Assembly (NCBI GenBank): GCA_032690845.1
Contig: CM064424.1
Location: 49,923,511-49,987,510, forward strand
Direction of reading: 5' to 3'
Length of the DNA: 64,000 bases
Source: Eleusine coracana subsp. coracana
Lineage: Eukaryota; Streptophyta; Magnoliopsida; Poales; Poaceae
Under the pieces are notes generated by a model. It saw only the letters and a program-made list of their open reading frames with translations, had not been told where the DNA came from and did no database searches. The number at the start of each line of letters is the position of its first letter. Within the stretch, counting starts at the first letter, position 1. Shown in pieces: positions 46,099 through 58,824 of the stretch. The position numbers and the translations under genes were made by a program.

Positions 46099-46101
46099 TG
46101 A
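45754..46101 (+). pseudogene. Gypsy leader / gag-start frame, interrupted
   Basis: An ATG at 45754 opens a frame (MATSLAFWAPD) that is Ala- and Pro-rich with GYTLDFVVTRDG. It runs up to the copia LTR insertion at 46099. Its continuation is probably the frame at 58855-59124 (LPLDYGDQLWFYLERYLGP). Similar leaders occur in grass gypsy elements. No domain is recognised. Confidence 0.4.
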
Positions 46102-46104
46102 TTG

Positions 46105-49100
46105 TGTAACACCCTATTTTTCTTATATATTATTTATTTAACTTATTAATTTTCCTATTATTAATTAGGGTGTTAATTTTTTTATTTAGCTACAAAGATT
46201 ATTTTCATGATTTATTAAATTAAGTAATTTAATTATTATTATTTTGTGCTTGTTGCATCATGCTGGATTAGAATTTGCAGTACGGTTTTAATGTGTGAAA
46301 ATTTGTTTTAAAATTCGATTAGAAATCATGTTAGAATTAATTTAATAGTTAAAAACAATTTTGAAAAAAGATTAGGAAAAAGAAAAGGAATTTTTCCCTG
46401 GCACTTGGGCCATTTTCTTCTCCAAACGCAACCCACTCACCACTCTCCCCTCCCCTTCCTGTTTCGGCCTGGCAGCCCACCAACGCCCACCAGCCCTCCC
46501 TCCTTTTTCCCTCCCCGCGCGGCCCACCCGCTCTCACGGCCCAGCCGCCAGCTCGCCCCCGCAGCCCGCTACCCCAGCCCACCCTTGTAGCAGCGCGCCT
46601 ACCCCGCCCACCAGGCCACGACCCATCGCAGCCCCCCGGCCCAGCCCCGCCCTAACTCACCGATAGTTCGGCCCTACCCCGCCCGTCTTCCTCCTCCCGC
46701 CTCTCTCTCTCTCTCTCCCCGATCCACTCCGCCGGAAATCACTGTCCGCCCGCCTCCCCACCTCCCCGACTCCCGGTACCGCCGCACCGAGAACCTGTGC
46801 GATCTCCTCCGGTTCCCCTCCCCCACTTCCCACCCTAAAAGCGCACCCAGGCGCATTCCGCACGCCAAGGGCCGCCGTCGGCCATTAATGGCCGACGAGC
46901 TCGCGCCCTGCTCGCCTCCCCTCCCCTCCGCGCCTGTAAAACCCATCCCGAGCATCGCCATCACCCTCCACCTCTTCCCCTCACCCCAAACCTCGACCAC
47001 GACCCTCAGAGCACCCTCCCCGCCGAGCTCCGCCGCTCAACGCCGCTTTCCACCGTCGTCGACCCTCCTTCGGCCATCCTCGGCCCTGCGCGACACCGCA
47101 GTGAGGATCCCCTCCCTCTCCTCTCTCTCCCCATGCTCTCGCGTCGAAGACCGGCCGCCGGGGCGCCTTCTCGGACAACTCCGGCGAGCCTCTCCCTAGC
47201 GCCGCCGTGTAGCTCGCCGCCGGCCGCCGCCTGGATCCCTGTGAGCCGTCCACTCCCCGATCTAAGGCCCAGATTAGAAACCCCGAAGGGTTATGCCCAC
47301 TAGTCCACCATGGACCCATGGACCCGGGTCAAAACCTGGTCAACGACCCTAATAGACCTGGTCCATGCCTTTGTGCAGTAATTTTAATTCCAGTAAATTC
47401 CAGGAAAATGGCTATTTTGTGCATAGGCCCCTAAACTTTAACCTAATTAGTTTTCAATCCAAATTTTCAGCATAACCTTTAGTTTAATTATAATTTAGCC
47501 CCTAATAATTTCATAAATATTATTTTGACCCTAGAAATTTATAGGAACACCCCTGAGCTTAATTTTAATTATATTTTCAACCCTGCCTTTTTACACTTAG
47601 GCCCCTGTACTTAGTAAAAATTATGTTTAGGTTCTAAAATTTTGTAGAACAACCTTATACTTATTAGTAGTTATTTTTCAGTCCTAATAATTTACTCTTT
47701 AGTCCCTGTAATTTTATAAATTACAAATAGGTCCCTAAAGCTTGCTATTTTTACCTTTTAGCCCCTAAAATTCCAAACTAGCATAACTTTTTAACCGTAA
47801 CTCTGATTTAAGTGATTTTTACGCCCATGAAATCATAGGAATACGTACTATCTTGTAGTACGGTTTCCATAGTCATTAGGAAATGTTTGGTGTATTGTTC
47901 CTTATTTGTTTGTGTTTTGCTTTTCTGGTATTTATCGGTATTAGACGAGGAGCAGCTCCAGAATTTCCAAGACCTTGAGTTTGAGCAGCAACTAGCGGGA
48001 GAACAAGGCAAGTGTCCTTGACCATATTGTACCTATTAAGGATTAGTTTAAATTTTCTGCATGCTTGTCTAACTATCATTTGGGTACTTTAGATGACCCA
48101 AGCAGGAGGATGTTGAGGATGGTGCGGGTATGCGCAAGTACGGGTAATATACTATTTGGTTTGTGGTAGTGCCTGCTTGTGGTCATACAAACCAAATTCA
48201 TGGAGTGGCCACCCTAGAAAACAGCGCAAAGCACAGGGCTGATATGGGTAGGCGTGGTTTAGTAATAGATGTCTTTCCAGTTTTGTGGGCGTTCGAGGAA
48301 GGAGGACAAGAGGGTTACTTTCGGCCTCAGGTGACGAAGGGTTACTTCTAGCCACGGCGCCAGAGGGGGCCTTTGTAGGGATGGTTAATCCTGCATCGGT
48401 GAAATCTTAGCGTGGACGTTTTGCAAGCTGGGAAGTGCTTTGAAAGACCATGTGGTGATCTCTTGGCCTCACACCTACGGTAGTGTGTTGGCAACAGGGA
48501 GACTTTAGTCACCGACGGGTGATGGAATCACCAACCTATGGGTAAAGTTGTGCAACCTCTATAGAGTGTAAAACTGTTATAACAGTCATGCTCACGATCA
48601 AGAGCGGCCTGGATCCTCATATGATTAGATGGATACTTGGGTGGATCTGGTGGGTAACCAGATTTGGGTGGATCTGGTGGGTAACCGGATTTGGATGGCA
48701 CTGCAGGTGGGTAACCTGTAGTGTTCTGGTATGAGTGGATAACTCATAGTTTTGCTATTGGTGGGTAACCGATAGTGTTGGACAGGTGGTTAACCTGTTG
48801 GGCTTTTCACCTAGTAAATAGGATGCTTAGAGTCATAGGCTAAGGTTGCGTAGTGCAGTAAACCTGTGTCTAGCTTGTTCTTGTTTTAGCCTGCATGTCA
48901 TACTTTCCCCCACTTGCTGAGTACTTTATGTACTCATGCATTTTAGTTTTCCCTGTTTTTGTTGTTGCTATATTACTGCTGCTCAGATGACACTGGCGAG
49001 ATGGACTACATCGATGAGGACTACTTCGACTAGGAGTGTGACCCCCGGTGGACTGCCTGTGGTGTTATGGAGCCTTTCACTGTTTTGTTTTATGCTTTGA

Positions 49101-49252
49101 TGTAATCCATGCTATGTAATAATGATTCAAGATATTGATAATAATGACATTGGTTTTTACTGTTATTTCACTTTTGTCCTGTATACGTGACAACTTGATC
49201 CTGGGCACGTATACAGAAGCATTCGGTTTTAGCCTTAAAACCGGGTGTGACA
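46105..49252 (+). repeat. Tekay 5' LTR, 3148 bp
   Basis: TGTAACACCC...GGTGTGACA. It includes a GC-rich part (46.4-47.25 kb) and a 'ggtgggtaacc' short-repeat zone near 48640-48800. Open frames in it are not conserved in the partner LTR. Confidence 0.92.
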
Positions 49253-49255
49253 GAG

Positions 49256-49268
49256 TGGTATCAGAGCC
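49256..49268 (+). promoter_or_regulatory. Tekay primer-binding site
   Basis: TGGTATCAGAGCC, three bases after the 5' LTR. This is the standard tRNA-iMet-type site. Confidence 0.9.
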
Positions 49269-49680
49269 ATGTCGACCGTAGGACACAAGCCTAGTTAGAA
49301 ATGGTCGTTTTTAGGTTTTTAACAAAACTATTTTTGATATAAATTATAATCTCTTGCTTACTTATCCCTTCCATTGGCTTTCTTGTCTTTCCTTCATTTC
49401 TATTTAATACTTTTCCAAAATTCGATAGATGGTATGATCTACTTTCTAAGGTCTTCCCTTATAAAGTTATAAGTTCTTTAGTTTTGTTTAGCTCTATCGA
49501 GCTTATATGCTATGTTTTGGTGTGGTGTGCCATATTTGATTTGGATCTTTGCTTGAGTGAAAGATTTGTTTTTCAAAAAAATTATTTCTTATTAGAACTT
49601 AAGACTTGGGTTAATATTGGGAAATCTATCATATTCCTATCCATCCAACTCTTTATTGATCTTATCAGAATTATCAGCAA

Positions 49681-50790
49681 ATGGTGAACACTAGGCGCAA
49701 CAATGAGGATCCACCACCACCTCCTCCTCCTCCAACTATGGAGCAAATTCTTGCTATGCAGACTCAGCTTCTTCACACCATGCTGCAGAACATGATGCAA
49801 ATGCAGCAAGGTCATAATCAGCCACGTCCACCACCTAGAGACAAGCTTGGAGAATTTCAGAGGACCAAGCCTCCCACTTTCTCTCATTCTACAGAGCCTA
49901 TGGATGCTGATGATTGGCTCAAGACCATCGAGAAGAAGTTGCAGGTGGTGCAATGCAACAATCGTGAGAAGGTTCTCTTTGCTTCTCACTAGCTAGAGGG
50001 TCCCGCTGCTGATTGGTGGGATGCTTATGTGGAGGCTCATAAAGAGCAAAAAGCATCAACTGGCAGGAATTCCGGAACAACTTTAGGTCACAATATGTGC
50101 CTCTAGGTGTGATGAAACTCAAGAAGAAGGAATTCCAAGACTTGAAGTAAGGCTCTATGTCTGTGAGCGAGTATGTCACTCGTTTTACCCAGCTTTCGTG
50201 CTATGCTCCTGATGAGGTGAATATAGATGAGAAGAAGCAGTATTGCTTTATTAATATCCTAAATGATGGTCGTGCTTATGCTCTGGAAGCTCAGGATTTC
50301 GTGAACTTCCAAGATATGGTGGACAAGGCACTTGTGCTGGAGAACAGGAGAGGAATCATTGATCGCAAGCGCAAGATGGTACGTCAAGGTCCGCAGGGGA
50401 GCAGCTCTAGGCCCCGCTTGGGTTCTTCATTATCTAGACCTTCTTTTTGCCCTGGGCAGCAGAGTGGCCATCCGAGGTCTCAACCCACTGGTCAGGGTTT
50501 CAGTACTCTCAGCGTTAGATCCAGCGTCCCAACTTTCAGACGCCTCATACTGCTCAGCAAACCCCTTAGAGGGTGACTCCTGCTCAGAACACTAGTGGTA
50601 ATGGTGCTTGTTTTCACTGTGGTCAGACGGGGCACTATGCTAACAGGTGTCCCCAGAAGCGCACAAATCAGACTCCATCTCAAGGTGCAAATTCTACCCC
50701 AGGCCGTAATGCTAATTCTACACCAACTCCAGCCAGGCAGAATCATGCTCGTGTCAATCATGTAGCTATTGAGGATGCTCAGGAAGCTCC
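49681..50790 (+). pseudogene. Tekay gag with CCHC zinc knuckle
   Basis: The ATG at 49681 (MVNTRRNNEDPPPPP) opens gag; the Pro run is usual for the group. An in-frame TAG follows LFASH at about 49990. The middle part is read in the frame 50157-50576, and the nucleocapsid knuckle CFHCGQTGHYANRC at 50609-50650 in the frame 50573-51376. At least one stop and two frame changes break it. Confidence 0.85.
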
Positions 50791-51376
50791 GGATGTCGTT
50801 CTAGGTATGTTCCTTGTTAATGATAATAATACAGTTGTGTTATTTGATTCTAGGGCATCTCATTCATTCATAACTGCTAGTTATGTTCAAAAACATAATC
50901 TTCCCATAGCTATGCTAAAATATAGAATGATTGTTAATTCCCCTGGTAGAGAGATGAATGCAAAGCATGTCTGTCCTAAGGTGAACCTTAATATAAGGGG
51001 GGTAGACTTTTATGCAAATCTCATAGTCCTTGAGTCTAAAGGAATTGATGTGATCCTTGGCATGGATTGGCTAAGAAAGCATAAGGGACTTATTGATTGT
51101 GCTAAGAAGGCAGTCAAGCTTACAGACAGTATCGAAAAGGAATTGGAATATGTGGCCAAACCACTCATCACTAGCAAAGGAGCAACTAATCGCATTGTGT
51201 TGAATCAACTTGATGCTACCTCAATCGAAGACATCAGGATTGTCAATGAGTTCCCCGATGTTTTTCTAGAGGAATTACCAGGTATGCCTCCGGACCATGA
51301 CATCGAGTTTGTTATTGAATTAGTCCCTGGTACTGCTATTATTTTTAAGAGACCCTATAGAATGGCTGCAAATTAG
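50790..51376 (+). pseudogene. Tekay protease with altered active site
   Basis: The active-site segment reads VLFDSRASHSFI, where relatives have DSGAS, so the Gly of the Asp-Ser-Gly triplet is replaced by Arg. Downstream, VILGMDWL and the EFPDVFLEELPG link to reverse transcriptase are intact. The frame is open, but the protease should be inactive. Confidence 0.85.
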
Positions 51377-52640
51377 CTTGTTGAACTTAAGGAACAACTC
51401 CAAGAGTTGTTAGATAAGGGTTATATCCGTCCTAGTGCATCTCCATGGGGAGCCCCTGTTATATTTGTTCCCAAGAAGGATGGTACTTAGAGGATGTCTG
51501 TTGACTATCATTCTCTCAATGAGGTCACCATCAAGAACAAGTACCCCTTGCCTAGGATTGATGACTTGTTTGATCAGCTGAGCATGTGTTTTCTCCAAGA
51601 TTGACCTCCGATCTGGATATCATCAATTGAAGATCAAGGCAGCTGACATACTCAAGACCGCTTTCATCACTCGATATGGCTTATACGAGTATACGGTTAT
51701 GTCATTTGGATTGACCAATGCTCCTGCCTACTTCATGTATCTAATGAACAAGGTTTTTATGGAGTTTTGGACAAGTTTGTTGTGGTGTTCATTGATGACA
51801 TCCTTATTTTCTCAAAGAATGAGGAGGAACATGAAGAACATCTTCGTCTGGTATTGCAAAAGCTAAGAGAGAATCAACTAGATGCCAAGCTTAGCAAATG
51901 TGATTTCTGGTTGAAGGAAGTCTCATTTCTTGGTCATATTATCTCTAAAGGAGGAGTGTCTGTGGACTCCAGCAAGGTTAAAGATGTGTTAAGTTGGAAT
52001 ACACCCCCGAGTGTTATAGACATCAGAAGTTTCCTTGGACTAGCAGTATATTATAGAAGATTCATTGAGGGATTTTCCAAGATAGCCAAGCCTATGACTG
52101 AGCTGCTAGAAAAAGGAAAGACTTACGAGTGGACACCAAAACATGAAGCCAGCTTCCAAGAATTGAATAAAAGACTTACCTCAGCACCTGTCCTAACCAT
52201 GCCTAACATGGAGATACCATTCTCAATCTATTGTGATGCTTCAGGATAAGGTTTGGGATGTGTGCTCATGCAAGAAGGCCATGTTGTAGCCTATGCTTCA
52301 AGGCAATTGAGAAAGCATGAGGAGAAATATCTAACCCATGACTTGGAGTTAGCCGCAGTGGTTCATGCTCTCAAGATCTGGAGACACTACATTATTGGAA
52401 AAAGGTGTGAGATATATTCAGACCACAAGACTTTGAAGTATATATTCACCTAGCCAGACTTAAACCTCAGGCAGCGAAGATGGTTGGAACTCATCAAAGA
52501 TTATGATCTGGGAAATAACTACCATCCAGGCAAAGCAAATGTTGTAGCAGACGCATTGAGCAGAAGGTCTTATCTCAACATGTTATCAACACGAGAGTTG
52601 CTACCTGAATTCTGTGAAGAATCAGAAGCTTAACCTGGGA
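51377..52640 (+). pseudogene. Tekay reverse transcriptase and RNase H
   Basis: The polymerase begins near VPKKDGT (51470). Stops lie at about 51375 and 51488, with a frameshift near 51590. The catalytic VVVFIDDILIFSK is intact (near 51785). The frame 51767-52249 runs through the connection domain. RNase H follows (YCDASG, a stop at 52248, then YASRQLRKHEEKY and YSDHKTLKYIFT, with another stop near 52453). VVADALSRR marks its end near 52550. Confidence 0.88.
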
Positions 52641-52659
52641 TGGGTATCCAACACAAAAG

Positions 52660-53756
52660 TCATTGCAATGGAAGTTGACTCAACTCTGGAGCATGACATT
52701 CATAAAGGATAACTTGAAGATGCTAAGATCCAAGAAATCAAGCAACTCATCGAGAAGGACAAAGCTCCAGGTTTCACAGTAGATAAGGGAGGAACTTTAT
52801 GGTATAAGCAGAGGTTATGTGTGCTTGATATTAAAGAGATCAAGGAGTTGATATTAAGAGAAGCCCATGATTCAGCTTACTCCATTCATCCAGGAAGTAC
52901 CAAGATGTATCATGACCTCAAGAGTCGATACTGGTGGTATGGAATGAAGAGAGCTGTAGGTGAACATGTTGCACTCTGTGACACTTGTCAACAAGTCAAG
53001 GTAGAATGTCAAAGACCTGCAGGGCTCTTGCAACCCTTGAAGATACCAGAATGGAAATGGGAAGAAATTTGCATGGATTTCATTGTGGGATTACCCAGGA
53101 AACAAGCTGGTTATGATTCCATATGGGTTATTGTGGATCGCTTGACCAAGGTTGCTCATTTCATCCCTGTCAAGACCACATACGCCGGACCCAAGCTTGC
53201 AGAGTTGTATATTTCCAGGATAGTATGCTTGCATGGAGTACCAAAGAAGATAGTGTCTGATAGAGGAACTCAATTCACCTCAAAGTTTTGGGAAAAGTTA
53301 CATGAGTGCATGGATACAAGGTTGAATTTTAGTTCAGCCTATCATCCCCAGACGGATAGACAAACAGAAAGGGTGAACCAAATTCTTGAGGATATGTTGA
53401 GAGCTTGTGCACTCAAGGATAGCAAGAGTTGGGAAAAATGTCTGCCATATGCAGAGTTCTCCTACAATAACAGCTATCAGGAGAGTTTGAAGATGTCTCC
53501 ATTTGAGTTCTTATATGGACGTAAATGTCGAACTCCTTTGTTTTGGAATGAGACTGGTGAGAATCAAGTCTTTGGGCCAGAGATTCTCTGGGAAGCTAAA
53601 AGACAAGTTCATATTGTTAGGGAGAACTTGAAGCTTGCACAGTCTAGACAGAAGAGCTATGCCGATCATAGAAGAAGAGACTTGAGATTTGAAGTTGGTG
53701 ATTATGTCTATCTCAAAGTGTCTCCAATGAGAGGACTTCGCCGTTTCAAAGTTTGA
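52660..53756 (+). CDS. Tekay integrase (open over 311 residues)
   Basis: The frame 52821-53756 is uninterrupted. It carries the HHCC zinc finger (HDSAYSIHPG, then CDTC), the first core Asp in CMDFIVGLP, the second in SDRGTQFTSKFW, and the Glu in TERVNQILEDML. The C-terminal GDYVYLKVSPMRGLRRF motif is present. In the element it inserts cDNA into chromosomes. A stop follows at 53754-53756, just before the chromodomain part, so the full polyprotein is broken. Confidence 0.85.
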
Positions 53757-54146
53757 GGAAAGCTTGCACCAAGGTACATCGGTCCATTCAAGATCATAGA
53801 GAAAAGAGGTGAAGTTGCTTATCAGTGGGAACTGCCACCACAGCTGTCGGATGTGCACGATGTTTTCCACGTCTCATAGTTGCAGAAGTGCCTCCGAGTT
53901 CCAGAGGAGCAAATGCCTATAGAACAGTTGCACATTGGTGAGGATCTTACATATCAAGAGTATCCTGTCAAGATTTTAGAAATATCAGAGAAAGTCACGA
54001 GGAACAAGAAGTATCGTATATGCAAAGTGCAATGGAGCAATCATACGAAAGAAGAAGCCACTTGGGAGCAAGAAGATCAACTCAAGGTAGATTTTCCAGA
54101 CTTCTTCTCCGACCAGCCCGAATCTCGAGGGCGAGATTCATCCTAA
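53757..54146 (+). pseudogene. Integrase C-terminal tail with chromodomain
   Basis: The segment around 53760-53880 (APRYIGPF, the DVHDVFHVS block) ends in a stop. The frame 53880-54146 follows, with YPVKILEISEK, YRICKVQWSNH and EEATWEQEDQL, the three parts of a chromodomain of the chromovirus type. In relatives it directs insertion to heterochromatin. Confidence 0.85.
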
Positions 54147-54158
54147 GGGGGGTAGGTT

Positions 54159-57100
54159 TGTAACACCCTATTTTTCTTATATATTATTTATTTAACTAAT
54201 TATTAGTTTTCCTATTATTAATTAGGGTGTTAATATTTTTTATTTAACTATAAAGATTATTTTCATGATTTATTAAATTAAGTAATTAAATTATTATTAT
54301 TATTTTGTGCTTGTTGCATCATGCTGGATTAGAATTTGCAGTAGGGTTTTATTGTGTGAAAATTTGTTTTAAAATTCGATTAGAAATTGTGTTAGAATTA
54401 ATTTAGTAGTTGAAAACAATTTTGAAAAAAGTTTTGGAAAAAGAAAAGGAATTTTTCCTTGGCACTTGGGCCATTTTCTTCTCCAACCGCAGCCCACTCA
54501 CCAGTCTCCCCTCCCCTTCCTGTTTCGGCCTGGCAACCCATCAGCGCCCGCCAGCCCTCTCTCCTTTTTCCCTCCCCGCGCGGCCCACCCGCTCTCACGG
54601 CCCAGCCACCAGCTCGCCCCCGCAGCCCGCTACCCCAGCCCACCCACGCAGCAGCACGCCTGCCCCGCCCACCAGGCCATGGCCCAGCCCCGCCCCACCC
54701 TCACTCATGATAGTCCGGCCCCACCCCGCCCGTCTTCCTCCTCCCGCCTCTCTCTCTCTCTCTCTCCCCAATTACTCGGCTGGAAATCGCCGTCCGCCCG
54801 CCTCCCCGACTCCCGTAACCGCCGCACTGAGCACCTGCGCGATCTCCTCCGCTTCCCCTCCCCCACTTCCCACCCTAAAAGCACACCCAGGCGCACTCCG
54901 CACGCCAAGGGCCGTCGTCGGCCATTAATGGCCGACGAGCTCGCGCCCTGCTCGCCTCCCCTCCCCTCCACGCCTATAAAACCCACCTCGAGCATCGCCA
55001 TCACCCTCCGCCTCTTCCCTTCACCCCAAACCTCGACCACGACCCTTAGGGCCCCCTCCCCGCCGAGCTCCGCCGCTCAACTCCGCTTTCCACCGTCGTC
55101 GACCCTCCTCTGGCCATCCCTGGCCCTACACGACACCGCGGTGAGGATCCCCTCCCTCTCCTCTCTCTCCGCATGCTCTCGCGTTGGAGAACCGGCCGTC
55201 GGAGCACCTTCTCGGCCAACTCCGGCAAGCCTCTCCCAAGCTCCACCGTGTAGCTCGCCGCCGGCCGCCGCCTGCCCCGCCTGGATCCCCATGAGCCGTC
55301 CGATCCCCGATCTAAGGCCCAGATTAGAAACCCCGAAGGGTTATGCTCACTGGTCCACCATGGACCCGGGTCAAAACCCGGTCAACGACCCCAATAGACC
55401 CGGTCCATGCCTTTTTGCAGTAATTTTAATTCCAGTAAATTCCAGGAAAATGGCTATTTTGTGCATAGGCCCCTAAACTTTGACCTAGTTAGTTTCCAAT
55501 CCAAATTTTTAGCAGAACCTGTAGTTTAATTATAATTTAGCCCCTAATAATTTCATAAATATTATTTTGACCCTAGAAATTTATAGGAACACCCCTGAGC
55601 TTAATTTTAATCATATTTTCAACCCTGCCTTTTTACACTTAGGCCCCTGTACTTAGTAAAAATTATGTTTAGGTCCTGAAATTTTGTAGAAACAACCTTA
55701 TACTTGTTAGTAATTATTTTTCAGTCCTAATAATTTATACTTTTGTCCCTGTAATTTTATAAATTACAAATAGGTCCCTAAAGCTTGCTATTTTTACCTT
55801 TTAGCCCCTAAAACTCTAAACTAGCATAACTTTTTAACCGTAACTCTGATTTAAGTGATTTTTACGCTCACGGAATCATAGGAACACGTACTATCTTGTA
55901 GTATGGTTTTCATAGTCATTAGGAAATGTTTGGTGTACTGTTCCTTATTTGTTTGTGTTTTGCTTTTCTGGTATTTATCGGTATTAGACGAGGAGCAACT
56001 CCAGAATTTCCAAGACCTTGAGTTTGAGCAGCAACTAGCGGGAGAACAAGGCAAGTGTCCTTGACCATATTTTAACTATTAAGGATTAGTTTAAATTTTC
56101 TGCATGCTTGTCTAGATTTGAATCCGGTGTCATTTATCCTTCCTGATTATTCCTTGTCGCCTGGATTACGGTTGAGTGTATGGGTTTTTGGGTACGTCAT
56201 GCTAGTGCAGTACTTTGGGGGATTAAAATTGAATAATAATAAACTTGACTAATATTCACTTGAACCTAATTATCATTTGGGTACTTTAGATGAACCAAGC
56301 AGGAGGATGTTGAGGATGGTGCGGGTATGCGCAAGTACAGGTAATGTACTATTTGGTTTGTGGTAGTGGCTGCTTGTGGTCATACAAACCAAATTCATGG
56401 AGCGGCCACCCAAGAAAACAGCGCAAAGCACAGGGCTGATATGGGTAGGTGTGGTTTAGTAATAGATGTCTTTCCAGTTTTGTGGGCGTTCGAGGAAGGA
56501 GGACGAGAAGGTTACTTTCGGCCTCAGGTGATGAAGGATTACTTCTATCCATGACGCCAGAGGGGGCCTCTGTAGGGATGGTTAATCCCGCATCAGTGAA
56601 ACCTTAGCGTGGACGTTTTGCAAGCTGGGAAGCGCTTTGAAAGACCATGTGGTGATCTCTTGACCTCACACCTACGGTAGTGTGTTGGCAACAGGGAGAC
56701 TTTAGTCACCGACGGGTGATGGAATCACCAACCTGTGGGTAAAGTTGTGCAACCTCTATAGAGTGTAAAACTGTTATAACAGTCGTGCTCACGGTCAAGA
56801 GCGGCCTGGATCCTAACACGATTAGATGGATACTTGGGTGGATCTGGTGGGTAACCAGATTTGGGTGGAGCTGGTGGGTAACCAGATTTGGATGGCACTG
56901 CAGGTGGGTAACCTGTAGTGTTCTGGTATGAGTGGATAACTCATAGTTTTGCTATTGGTGGGTAACCGATAGTGTTGGACAGGTGGTTAACCTGTTGGGC
57001 TTTTCACCTAGTAAATAGGATGCTTAGAGTCATAGGCTAAGGTTGCGTAGTGCAGTAAACCTGTGTCTAGCCTGTTCTTGTTTTAGCCTGCATGTCATAT

Positions 57101-57448
57101 TTTCCCCCACTTGCTGAGTACTTTATGTACTCACACATTTTAGTTTTCCCTGTTTTTGTTGTTGCTATATTACTGCTGCTCAGACGACACTAGCGAGATG
57201 GACTACGCCGATGAGGACTGCTTCGACTAGGAGTGTGACCCCCGGTGGACTGCTTGTGGCGTTATGGAGCCTTTCGCTATTTTCTTTTATGCTTTAATGT
57301 AATCCATGCTATGTAATAATGATTTGAGATATTAATAATAATGACATTGGTTTTTACTGTTATTTCACTTTTGTCCTGTATACGTGACAACTTGATCCTG
57401 GGCATGTATACAGAAGTATTCTGTTTTGGCCTTAAAACCGGGTGTGAC
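54159..57448 (+). repeat. Tekay 3' LTR, 3290 bp
   Basis: Closely matches 46105-49252. It has about 165 bp (near 56113-56277) that the 5' LTR lacks, and misses the final A. The long open frame 54466-55476 lies in its GC-rich part and is not preserved in the other LTR. Confidence 0.92.
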
Positions 57449-58824
57449 GATTGGATCCCCAAGGTATGGATGTTTTGGTGATAGATGACAACTATGAAAT
57501 TGTGGGCTAATATCTACATGAGTGTTGTCTGTGTAGGAATCATCTCTTAACTCTATTACAAATCATATGGATGATGGTTGCCTTGGCAATTGATGATAAT
57601 GACCACAAGCATGGAGGTTTGTGTATTTGATGGAGTCTAAGGGTTGATGTTGATGGATCAAAGTGGAGAACAAGCTATGGTGCAAGTGTTTGGAACACTT
57701 GACTAGTTGTTAGGGCTTTGAGTCCATAGGAAAAACCAGATTATCAAGGGGGTCTAGGTCATTCTCTTAGGTCATGTCTAGTCGGTTATGTGCAAGTTTG
57801 CTCGGTGAAATCATAGGCACTAGGTGACAGTGGAGAAGCCAAGGAGCTGTTCAGAGAAGCCGGGAAATGAAGTCAAGCGAGGACGATGAGTTTCAGCTTC
57901 TGGACATAGAGACCGGACTGTATGGTCACTATAGGGAGTTGTCCAGGACTTAGAGCGAGGAGCAAGAAGCCTGTTAGCAGGAGATCCTGTACAGACTGGA
58001 TGGTCCGATCAATAGGGATGATGTAGGGCAGCGAGGAGCTTCAGCGTAGAATGTTTCTAGAATGGAGAGAGAAACGGACCAGACTGTCCGGTCAGGTGAT
58101 TGGACTATCCGGTTAATACAGGAAATTGCCTGGACATTGTTGCGACAACGGCTAGGATAGCCGTTACCAAAGTGACCAGACGGTCCGGTCAGAGAGTGAC
58201 TGGACTGTACGGTCAGTTGGTCCAGAAAGGCAATTTCGTGGAGCAACGACTAGTTTGAGGTTGGAAGCCTATATAACTTCGTTGCTGGGGTCTTGGAACT
58301 TCTCTTGGCCAGTGGAATACCTGAGAGCATTTGGTAAGGTCCAAGAGGAAAAGAGGAGAACATCTGGCAAGTTCTCGAGGGAGGCGACCTTGTGATTTAT
58401 GCAGCGGTGACGCACACCATGTCTTTACTCTAGGAGTGATTGCGGGCTCATGGGCGAGAACTCCACTTAGTGGCGGAAGGGACCGGGACTCTGGCGGGAG
58501 TGGTCCAACGAGGATTAGGGGAAGGTACCATCCTTTCGAGACCTCCGAAAAAAATCATGAGCATTCCTTGACCCTCTCTTTTCTATTCTGCAATTGTGTG
58601 CTCTAGTGACTAGGGTGAATTGTGGCTTGCATAGGCTAGTGTGTTTGGCTTCCGCACTTTATCATATCTTGAACACTAGCATGTGTAGGGTCTTGGCCTA
58701 CTAGAGTTGTATAGGTTGCTTATCTTGTTAGACTCAAGTAGTGGAATTTGAAGTAATTGGATTCGTGAGCGGCTTACTGATTCACCCCCCCCCCTCTTGG
58801 TTCGCCTTCGGTCCTTACAATTAG

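Larger units (their letters stand above)
46105..57448 (+). mobile_element. Tekay-type chromovirus (Ty3/gypsy), 11.3 kb
   Basis: LTRs of 3148 and 3290 bp, a tRNA-Met primer site, a purine tract (aaggggggtaggtt, 54145-54158) and a perfect 5-bp target duplication (gattg, 46100-46104 and 57449-57453) mark a full insertion. The interior encodes gag, protease, reverse transcriptase, RNase H, integrase and a C-terminal chromodomain in that order. This order and the chromodomain place it among chromoviruses. The long LTRs suit the Tekay/Del group. Several stops and one frameshift make it inactive. Confidence 0.92.
46099..58819 (+). mobile_element. SIRE/Maximus-type copia solo LTR, split by a Tekay insertion
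   Basis: It starts TGATTGG at 46099, is interrupted after 6-10 bp, resumes at 57449-57454 and ends ccttaca at 58819. Without the insertion it is about 1.37 kb. Flanking 5-mers attgg (46094-46098) and attag (58820-58824) could be a target duplication with one change. A TATA-like 'cctatataac' lies near 58268 and the family-typical 'attcaccccccccc' near 58780. No copia interior is attached, so it looks like a solo LTR. Confidence 0.65.

Noticed and set aside
54466..55476. 336-residue open frame in a GC-rich segment
   Set aside because: It lies in the Tekay 3' LTR. The corresponding 5' LTR region (46.4-47.4 kb) does not keep the frame, and the product is Pro/Ser/Arg-rich low complexity.
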